Part shown: one piece after another, positions 6,314-11,740 of the stretch
Numbering within the stretch: position 1 is the first letter of the stretch
Layout of the letters: each line of letters begins with the position of its first letter
Origin: CANRPC01 sp964456095
GTDB lineage: Bacteria > Bacillota_I > Bacilli_A > RFN20 > CAG-449
Direction of reading: 5' to 3'
Length of the DNA: 11,740 bases
Assembly: GCA_964456095.1 (NCBI GenBank)
Contig: CAYVZF010000043.1
Location: 1 to 11,740, forward strand
Position numbers and translations under genes: made by a program
The notes under the pieces: model-generated
The model's database searches: none
Seen by the model: only the letters and a program-made list of their open reading frames with translations
Told to the model about the DNA's origin: nothing

Positions 6314-8527
6314 CTAGTTATAAAGTTTTTTAATCATATAATAAGTTGAAATCAAAGTCTTTTGACCATATTTTTCATCATCAAAAGCAACGACAATTTT
6401 ATTATCCTTAACTTCTTTAACAACACCTAGTCCGAACAAATCATGAATCAATTTATCTCCTACCTGCCAGTTAGTAACACCATTTGATTTAGGTATTGCC
6501 ACTGCTTTTTTAGGGCTTTCAACATATTTTTGCATATTTTGATTCCTAATTTGTGTCCAAGTATTTTCATTTGCATAATTACTTTTAACTTCTGCACCAC
6601 TTTTAAGGCCAGCTTCTTTAATAAATCTTGATGGATATAATTTTTCAGCTTGTACATAAGAATACTCTTTATTATATGAAATATATAGTTTTTTCTTTGC
6701 TCTTGTTATTGCAACATACGCCAAACGTCTTTCTTCTTCTAAGCCATGTATTGATTCTTCAACCGCACGTCTTGAAGGAATTATTCCATCATTAAATCCA
6801 TAAATAAAGACATAATCAAACTCTAATCCTTTTGCTGTATGAATAGTCATCAAAGATACAAAATCACCATTATTTGTTACTTCATCTTGAGATGATTGCA
6901 AAGCACAATTCTCAATAAACTCATCAAATGAAGGATTTGAAACAGAATCAAAATATGAATTTAATGAACTTAATAGTTCTTGAATATTTTCATTTCTGTC
7001 ATCTTTGGTTTCTGGATCTTCATTTAATTCTTTTTCATAATCAATATCAACAATAAACTTCTCGATAATAGAGGGTATTTCATTATAGTCACTAACATTA
7101 AGTATTCTATTTTTCGTATCTTCTAATATTTTTAAAAGGGATTTTATTAATACTTTTTTAGAACCTTTCAAAGGAATGTCGTCATTTTCTAACAAGTAAT
7201 GATATATACTTTGTCCATTATTTGAAGCAGAAGATTTTATTTTATCTAAAGTAACTTCTCCAATATTTCTTTTAGGAACATTAATAATTCTTTCAAAACA
7301 ATTATCAGCATCAGGATTAATTAATAAAGTAAAATACGCAATTAAATCTTTAATTTCTTTTCTTTGAAAGAACTTCATACCACCATAAACTCTATAAGGG
7401 ATTCCTTTTAGATTGAGTTGTGTTTCAAGTTCTCTAGATAAATAGTTAGCTCTATATAAAATTGCAATATTTTTATATGGAATTTTATTCGTGTACAAAT
7501 CTTTAATTGTATTAACGACATAAGATGCTTCATATTCCGCTTTTTCTGTAGAAAAAACGGAAATACTATCACCATCACTTTGCATAGAAATTAAATCCTT
7601 TTTTAATCTATCTTTATTATTAGCAATTAGTTTATTCGCAGACTCTAATATTTTTTTTGTAGAACGATAGTTTTTATTTAAAATGATAGTTTCAACTTCA
7701 ACATCACCAAACAAATCCGTTAAAGATTTTTTAAAATTGAGCATTATATCATTATTCGCGCCTCTCCAAGTATAAATTGTTTGATCAGGATCACCGACAA
7801 CGTAAAGCTCAGTATTCTTATCCATAAGTAAGGTAATAAGTTCAAATTGGACATCATTAATGTCTTGAAATTCATCAACTAAAATATGAGTAATAATATT
7901 ACGATAATAATTAGCTACTCCATTACTTTCATCTTTTAAGATTTCAATTGTTTTAAGTAACAAATCATCAAAATCAAAAGCATGCATTCCTTCTAATTTT
8001 TCAGTATACATTCTAAAAACATCTAAGAATAATTTCATTTCATAATTTGGGCAAAACATATCTTTAAGATGTTTATATTGGAAGCCATTCATTTTTTTAT
8101 TAGAAATCCAATTGTAACATTTTTTTATCATAGGATCATTTTTAGGTCTATTTAAAGAAACAAAAATATCTTTAATCACTTTTTTTGCATCATCTTCATC
8201 TAAAATAACAAAATTCTTCGGATAAAAAATATGATGACATTCTCTTCTTAAAAAACGTGCACACCAAGAATGAATGGTACATAATGACATATTATATGTA
8301 GCGTTTATTAAATCGGTGACACGACTTTTTATTTCCGAAGCAGCTTTATTAGTAAAAGTAATACCAAGTATTCCATCATAAGATGCTAAATTGTTTTCTA
8401 ATAAATAAGCTATTCTATACGTAAGTACTCTTGTTTTTCCACTTCCAGCACCTGCGACAATTCTTGTATATTTAGATGTCGCAGTAATACCAGCGACCTG
8501 GTTTTCGTTCATAATCGATAAATCCAC
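6314..8527 (-). CDS. pcrA: ATP-dependent DNA helicase PcrA (UvrD/Rep family, SF1A)
   Basis: PcrA is a 3'-to-5' DNA helicase that removes replication and repair obstacles and works with RNA polymerase. The chosen start is GTG at 8527, giving 737 residues. GAGGTGAG lies just upstream, and an extended -10 lies at 8550-8558, inside the longer ATG-initiated frame (to 8575), which excludes that start. Superfamily 1 motifs are all visible: Q-motif NENQ (7-10), Walker A GAGSGKT (26-32), Walker B VDEFQD (217-222), QTIYTWRGAN (249-258), NYRST (286-290), HTAKGLEFD (563-571) and ITRAKKK (607-613). The last 50 residues (WQVGDKLIHDLFGLGVVKEV onward) form the Tudor-like domain by which PcrA binds RNA polymerase, which favours PcrA over a generic UvrD. 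It is the first gene of the run leading through ligA and gatCAB. It ends in TAG, the only stop codon here that is not TAA. Confidence 0.96.
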   Translation of the reverse strand: MDLSIMNENQVAGITATSKYTRIVAGAGSGKTRVLTYRIAYLLENNLASYDGILGITFTNKAASEIKSRVTDLINATYNMSLCTIHSWCARFLRRECHHIFYPKNFVILDEDDAKKVIKDIFVSLNRPKNDPMIKKCYNWISNKKMNGFQYKHLKDMFCPNYEMKLFLDVFRMYTEKLEGMHAFDFDDLLLKTIEILKDESNGVANYYRNIITHILVDEFQDINDVQFELITLLMDKNTELYVVGDPDQTIYTWRGANNDIMLNFKKSLTDLFGDVEVETIILNKNYRSTKKILESANKLIANNKDRLKKDLISMQSDGDSISVFSTEKAEYEASYVVNTIKDLYTNKIPYKNIAILYRANYLSRELETQLNLKGIPYRVYGGMKFFQRKEIKDLIAYFTLLINPDADNCFERIINVPKRNIGEVTLDKIKSSASNNGQSIYHYLLENDDIPLKGSKKVLIKSLLKILEDTKNRILNVSDYNEIPSIIEKFIVDIDYEKELNEDPETKDDRNENIQELLSSLNSYFDSVSNPSFDEFIENCALQSSQDEVTNNGDFVSLMTIHTAKGLEFDYVFIYGFNDGIIPSRRAVEESIHGLEEERRLAYVAITRAKKKLYISYNKEYSYVQAEKLYPSRFIKEAGLKSGAEVKSNYANENTWTQIRNQNMQKYVESPKKAVAIPKSNGVTNWQVGDKLIHDLFGLGVVKEVKDNKIVVAFDDEKYGQKTLISTYYMIKKLYN

Positions 8528-8531
8528 TTGG

Positions 8532-8539
8532 CTCACCTC
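8532..8539 (-). promoter_or_regulatory. Shine-Dalgarno sequence of pcrA
   Basis: GAGGTGAG (8539-8532 on the minus strand) lies 4 bases before the GTG at 8527 and is the strongest ribosome-binding site in the area. It fixes the pcrA start at GTG 8527 rather than at the ATG at 8575 or at the ATG for M6 of the 737-residue protein. The GTG at 8536 overlaps this site and cannot be the start. Confidence 0.8.
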
Positions 8540-8549
8540 ATTATGTAAA

Positions 8550-8558
8550 ATTATACCA
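8550..8558 (-). promoter_or_regulatory. Extended -10 promoter of pcrA
   Basis: TGGTATAAT (8558-8550) is a perfect extended -10 element (TGnTATAAT). The hexamer at -35 with 17-bp spacing, TTTATG, is poor, as is tolerated for extended -10 promoters. The expected transcription start is near 8543, leaving a leader of about 15 bases that holds only the Shine-Dalgarno sequence. It would drive pcrA, ligA, gatC, gatA, gatB and the DJ-1 gene. Confidence 0.7.
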
Positions 8559-8665
8559 CGAACTCGTATTAGCATAAATGAATAAATCTTATTTATTAAA
8601 TTTTATTTATGTATTTTTTAATCAAAAATACCACATAATATACTTTAAATATATAGTATGAATAA

Positions 8666-9067
8666 TTAAATCAAAGTGTACAAAAAAAGCCTTACATCAT
8701 CGCTACTTATATACTCTTCCATTATAGTTTTATTTTTTATAACAAATAATGTAGGAGTCTTCTTAATCTTAATATCTACATAAGAAGAACAATTGATATT
8801 TGAAACTAGTTTATTATGCAATAATTCTTTATTTTTTTCTAAATCAACATAATAAAAATATGATTTAACATCATGATCAAATTTATGTATTATTTGTTTT
8901 ACATCTCTACAAGCTATACAACCATTTAAATATATTAATACATAATAATAGTCTTTATCGATTTCAAAAATTTGATTAGATGAAATTATTGGAATTTCGT
9001 ATTCATTTTTATTACACCCAAAAAACAAAAGAAAAGAAAACAGAATTAGCAAAATTTTTTTCAACAT
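8666..9067 (-). CDS. Thioredoxin-fold lipoprotein, small
   Basis: The 133-residue product begins MLKKILLILF, a short lipoprotein signal. The lipobox LFFGC puts the lipidated cysteine at C18, so the mature protein should sit on the outer face of the membrane. A thioredoxin-type domain follows. After the strand YYYVLIYL comes NGCIACRD, with the CxxC pair C50/C53, and later KTPTLFVI, where P105 is the usual cis-Pro facing the active site. A further cysteine, C93, lies between them. The CIAC dipeptide is unlike the CGPC of cytosolic thioredoxin and closer to diverse thiol-disulfide exchange proteins. The start follows GGGGG with a 6-base gap, but that site is buried in a hairpin shared with the upstream stop codon. 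The gene follows an unrecognised membrane protein whose external part has three cysteines, a possible substrate by position only. No specific family name can be given. CxxC and cis-Pro make a redox role likely. Confidence 0.82.
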   Translation of the reverse strand: MLKKILLILFSFLLFFGCNKNEYEIPIISSNQIFEIDKDYYYVLIYLNGCIACRDVKQIIHKFDHDVKSYFYYVDLEKNKELLHNKLVSNINCSSYVDIKIKKTPTLFVIKNKTIMEEYISSDDVRLFLYTLI

Positions 9068-9100
9068 AAAAATCCCCCATTAATACAATAGGGGATTTTT
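9068..9100 (-). promoter_or_regulatory. Hairpin at the membrane-protein/lipoprotein junction, hiding the Shine-Dalgarno sequence; terminator-like
   Basis: On the minus strand AAAAATCCCC (9100-9091) pairs perfectly with GGGGATTTTT (9077-9068) around a 13-base loop. The 5' arm begins within the TAA stop of the 384-residue protein (9102-9100). The 3' arm holds the G-run that serves as Shine-Dalgarno for the lipoprotein, and its U5 touches the ATG at 9067. The element can therefore act as a translational coupling switch, opened by ribosomes finishing the upstream gene, or as an attenuating intrinsic terminator with a U5 tract, or both. The sequence does not decide between these. Confidence 0.65.
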
Positions 9101-10254
9101 TACAAAATTATATTATTTAAAATATTCTCTATTTCTGAAAGCCTATTTATTCCAATATGAATAGCATATAATCCATTATTTCGTCCACATAAATAATTAG
9201 TTAAATACGCATTTTCATCATCTAAAGAAGATAATCCTTTACCAGCATTAAATATATCTCCACCTAATTCTCTAATATAAACATCATCATCAAGACCAAC
9301 TAAAGCACCTTGATTAATAATACTAGGATTAGATGTATTTTCTAGTTTAAAATAATTACTAGTAACTATATCATCACCTTCATCAATAATAATATTAATT
9401 GGAGAATGAATATTATATAGATTAATCAAATTTGTTTTTTTATCATTTGTTTTTTTAACATATGATACATTATAATCTGTATTTATTAATACATTTTTAA
9501 CATTATCATCATATTGCGCATCACATAAAACAGAAATATCATAAAAATCTTTAGAAACATATAATAAATCTTTAATAGTAATTACAAAACATGGCGAAGA
9601 AGAATTACTTCTTAATTCAATCTTTTTTCTTACTCCATTTTTTAATGGTGAATATATTGTTTCATATATTCCGTTTTTTGAATCGATTTTAATAGGATTC
9701 ATTCTTTTATCATCAGATAAAAAATCATATGGATATACAATATAATTACCTTCTTTTAAACCATATAAATATATCCCATCTTTAATCGAAGGAGCACTAT
9801 CATTCTTTTTAAAATCAAGTGTCGATAAATAGGATCTATCATCATTCAAATTTTTTAAAACATACCTATCAAATGATGAATAATACAATTTATTATCAGC
9901 ATTTACAATATCATTATTATTTTTAAAATTAAGATACCCATTATAATATGAATAATTAATTGCATCAGTTACAATAAACTTATTATTTACAATATCATAA
10001 CTTATATTTTTTTTATAGAGTTGAAGAGATTCTTTTTCTGACAAATCATCTATTTTTATAAAAGAAGAAGGTGTTTCATCTTGCATTTTATTAATATATT
10101 TTATTGTAGATTTTGTTACAGAAACCACCAAATAACAAACAAGTAATGTATTAACAACTATAAGAAAACCACGTAAAAACTTTTTGTTTTTTATCTTTTT
10201 TGCTATTTTTGGATCCTCTATAGGATTAATTAAGTTATTAGTTTCGTTTTCCAT
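9100..10254 (-). CDS. Unrecognised single-pass membrane protein with large extracellular domain
   Basis: The 384-residue product has a hydrophilic N-terminus rich in Lys (17-28), one transmembrane segment at about 29-46, and a polar remainder with no second helix. By the positive-inside rule residues from about 50 on lie outside the cell. The external part is rich in Asn, Asp, Lys, Tyr and Ser, and alternates polar and hydrophobic residues as a beta-rich domain would. It has three cysteines (C222, C244, C356), with another in the membrane helix (C40). The C-terminal stretch 313-370 is Gly/Asp-rich (for example GGDIFNAGKGL) and may be its most constrained part. I recognise no enzyme motif and assign no function. 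Its ATG overlaps the asnS stop (TAATG), with GGAG 5 bases upstream, so it is probably translated by coupling. Its stop lies at the foot of the hairpin before the lipoprotein gene. Confidence 0.85.
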   Translation of the reverse strand: MENETNNLINPIEDPKIAKKIKNKKFLRGFLIVVNTLLVCYLVVSVTKSTIKYINKMQDETPSSFIKIDDLSEKESLQLYKKNISYDIVNNKFIVTDAINYSYYNGYLNFKNNNDIVNADNKLYYSSFDRYVLKNLNDDRSYLSTLDFKKNDSAPSIKDGIYLYGLKEGNYIVYPYDFLSDDKRMNPIKIDSKNGIYETIYSPLKNGVRKKIELRSNSSSPCFVITIKDLLYVSKDFYDISVLCDAQYDDNVKNVLINTDYNVSYVKKTNDKKTNLINLYNIHSPINIIIDEGDDIVTSNYFKLENTSNPSIINQGALVGLDDDVYIRELGGDIFNAGKGLSSLDDENAYLTNYLCGRNNGLYAIHIGINRLSEIENILNNIIL

Positions 10255-11642
10255 TAATACTCCAAATTACGATAAGTTCTTGGGAATGGTGCAACATCTC
10301 TAATATTTTCAATACCTGATAAATACATAACAAAACGATCAAATCCGATACCAAATCCAGCATGTTTACATCCACCATACTTACGTAAATCCATATACCA
10401 ATCGTAGTTTTCAAGTTTCATTCCAAGTTGTTCCATTTTGTTCTTTAAAACATCATATCTTTCTTCACGTTGTGATCCACCAACAAGTTCACCAACCCCA
10501 GGAACAAGTAAATCAACAGCCGCGACAGTTTTACCATCATCATTGTCACGCATATAAAAAGCTTTTATTTCACGAGGATAATCTGTTAAAAAAACAGGTC
10601 CTTTAACTATTTGTTCAGTAATATATCTTTCGTGTTCACTTTGTAAATCCATTCCCCATACAATATTAGGATTTTCAAACTTATGGCCTTCTTCTTTTGC
10701 TTTTAATAATAACTCAATAGCTTTAGTATATGAAAGTCTTTTAAATGGAGTATTAAGAACATGATTAAGTCTATCTAATAATGTTTTATCAACAAATTGA
10801 TTGAAAAATTCCATTTCTTCTTTTGCGTTCTCTAACACATATTTAATACAATAAGTTACGCAATCCTCAATTAAAGCCATATCATCATCTAAATCCGCAA
10901 AGGCAATTTCTGGTTCAATCATCCAGAATTCTGCAGCATGTCTTGTCGTATTAGATTTTTCCGCTCTAAAAGTAGGGCCAAATGTATAAACATCTCTAAA
11001 AGCCATACAGAATGCTTCAACTTGTAATTGACCTGTTACAGAAAGAGCCGCTCTCTTTCCAAAAAAAGATGTTGGATCTTTTTCGTCTGTAATGACATTA
11101 AACATTTCTCCTGCACCTTCACCATCAGTTGAAGTCAATATAGGAGTATGTACATAAACAAATCCTTGATTTTGAAAGAATTCATGAATTGCCATAGATA
11201 ATATAGAACGAAGTCTAAACACTGCATTAAATGTATTAGTACGAGGTCTTAGATGCGCAATTGTTCTTAAATATTCAAAACCATGACGTTTCTTTTGTAA
11301 TGGATAAGAAGGATCACACTTACCTAAAACGATAATATCACTTGCATGTATTTCAAAAGGTTGTTTCATATTTGGTGTTAAAACAAATTTTCCTTTTACA
11401 TTAATTGATGTTCCATTTAGTAAATGAGAAACTTCATCATAGCATGATAAAGACTTGTCATAAACAATTTGAGTATTCTTAAAATATGTTCCATCATTTA
11501 ATTCAATAAATCCAACAGAACCATTATCTCTATTAGTACGAATCCATCCTTCTAATTCAACCTCATCAATTGAATCTTTTAAAATATCATCACCATAATA
11601 ACATGATTCATATAATTCACGTGCTGTTTTAAATTCCATCAT
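10254..11642 (-). CDS. asnS: Asparaginyl-tRNA synthetase
   Basis: AsnRS charges tRNA-Asn with asparagine in the cytoplasm. The 462-residue product has an N-terminal anticodon-binding OB fold (about 28-110, with VELEGWIRTNR and GFIELNDGT). It is followed by the class II catalytic core: GQLQVEAF (204-211), motif 2 FGPTFRAEKSNTTRH (221-235) and motif 3 GFGIGFDRFVMYL (429-441), ending in APFPRTYR. The AsnRS-like GQLQVEAF and APFPR favour AsnRS over AspRS. Three ATGs are possible within 10 bases (11648, 11642, 11639). GGGAG is only 2 bases from the first but 8 from the second, so I chose 11642; the first would add two residues. A promoter lies just upstream and the leader is short, so no T-box is present. 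It is the first gene of a cluster with the unknown membrane protein and the thioredoxin-like lipoprotein. Confidence 0.96.
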   Translation of the reverse strand: MMEFKTARELYESCYYGDDILKDSIDEVELEGWIRTNRDNGSVGFIELNDGTYFKNTQIVYDKSLSCYDEVSHLLNGTSINVKGKFVLTPNMKQPFEIHASDIIVLGKCDPSYPLQKKRHGFEYLRTIAHLRPRTNTFNAVFRLRSILSMAIHEFFQNQGFVYVHTPILTSTDGEGAGEMFNVITDEKDPTSFFGKRAALSVTGQLQVEAFCMAFRDVYTFGPTFRAEKSNTTRHAAEFWMIEPEIAFADLDDDMALIEDCVTYCIKYVLENAKEEMEFFNQFVDKTLLDRLNHVLNTPFKRLSYTKAIELLLKAKEEGHKFENPNIVWGMDLQSEHERYITEQIVKGPVFLTDYPREIKAFYMRDNDDGKTVAAVDLLVPGVGELVGGSQREERYDVLKNKMEQLGMKLENYDWYMDLRKYGGCKHAGFGIGFDRFVMYLSGIENIRDVAPFPRTYRNLEY

Positions 11643-11650
11643 ATTCATAA

Positions 11651-11655
11651 CTCCC
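11651..11655 (-). promoter_or_regulatory. Shine-Dalgarno sequence deciding the asnS start
   Basis: GGGAG (11655-11651), preceded by a run of A, is the only good ribosome-binding match before asnS. The distance is 2 bases to ATG 11648, 8 to ATG 11642 and 11 to ATG 11639, so 11642 is the best-placed start. Confidence 0.65.
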
Positions 11656-11673
11656 TTTTTTTCGATATGTTTT

Positions 11674-11702
11674 ATTATACTATCATACTATTATTTTTTG
11701 TA
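11674..11702 (-). promoter_or_regulatory. Probable promoter of asnS
   Basis: A perfect -10 TATAAT (11679-11674) is preceded at 17 bp by TACAAA (11702-11697), a weak -35. Transcription would start near 11667 and give a leader of about 25 bases. Two direct copies of ATAGTAT at an 8-bp step (11691-11685 and 11683-11677) cover the spacer and enter the -10. Confidence 0.55.
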
Positions 11703-11715
11703 TTATTTTTTAAAT

Positions 11716-11740
11716 AAAAATTATTTATTTAGATAAATAA
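11716..11740 (-). terminator. Possible AT-only terminator of a gene beyond the right edge
   Basis: On the minus strand TTATTTAT (11740-11733) pairs with ATAAATAA (11728-11721) around CTAA, followed by five T (11720-11716). The stem has no G-C pair and touches the window edge, so it may be longer or may be chance in such AT-rich DNA. If real, it ends a minus-strand gene upstream of asnS. Confidence 0.3.

Noticed and set aside
6460..6657. A 65-residue open frame on the minus strand inside pcrA
   Set aside because: It lies wholly within the pcrA C-terminal coding region in another frame, is Lys/Leu-rich from AT-rich codons, has no ribosome-binding site and no recognisable domain. The pcrA frame there encodes a conserved region.
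8611..8631. Hairpin GTATTTTT/AAAAATAC in the gap between the lipoprotein gene and pcrA, considered as a terminator
   Set aside because: The 8-bp stem has only one G-C pair and no U-run follows on the minus strand, so it is not a convincing terminator. The gap 8559-8665 shows nothing else beyond AT-rich sequence, and readthrough into pcrA remains possible.
8540..8665. Riboswitch or other structured leader before pcrA
   Set aside because: The predicted transcript start near 8543 leaves only about 15 bases before GTG, and no conserved riboswitch core is visible further up.
1..11740. Mobile elements, CRISPR arrays, toxin-antitoxin or defence genes, plus-strand genes
   Set aside because: No transposase, integrase, regularly spaced repeats or phage-like genes are visible, and the minus-strand genes fill nearly the whole window. 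The plus strand shows no supportable coding region.

Overview
The window is strongly AT-rich and every gene lies on the minus strand. The gene set (GatCAB amidotransferase, a PcrA-type helicase with its C-terminal Tudor-like domain, NAD+-dependent LigA, and an SpmA-like protein) points to a low-GC Firmicute. Several clues suggest a lineage near the Mollicutes/Erysipelotrichia side of the Bacilli: very high A+T, non-standard residues in the GatA and GatB signatures, and no use of TGA as a stop (eight TAA, one TAG). Trp is encoded by TGG and all frames stay open under the standard code, so nothing here requires TGA = Trp. The placement is an inference and the species is not identified.

The layout is given in the direction of transcription, from right to left. 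A promoter near 11674-11702 drives asnS (asparaginyl-tRNA synthetase). asnS overlaps by one base (TAATG) an unrecognised single-pass membrane protein of 384 residues. That gene runs straight into a small lipoprotein with a thioredoxin fold signature (CxxC plus cis-Pro). The junction between them is a 10-bp hairpin that contains both the upstream stop codon and the downstream Shine-Dalgarno sequence. An AT-rich gap follows, holding a second promoter (extended -10 at 8550-8558). It drives a tight run of pcrA, ligA, gatC, gatA, gatB and a DJ-1/PfpI family gene, with gaps of 15, 5, -1, 0 and about 5 bases. The pcrA-ligA-gatCAB neighbourhood is known from Bacilli such as Bacillus subtilis.

Beyond the DJ-1 gene lie an 11-bp inverted repeat, a tRNA-Arg(CCU) gene with encoded CCA, a probable intrinsic terminator, and the first 107 codons of an SpmA-like membrane protein cut by the left edge of the window.

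Most of this is housekeeping: charging of tRNA-Asn, transamidation of misacylated tRNA (Glu-tRNA-Gln is the likely substrate because AsnRS is present), and DNA nick sealing and unwinding. The least ordinary part is 8666-10254, the uncharacterised envelope protein with its coupled thioredoxin-like lipoprotein.
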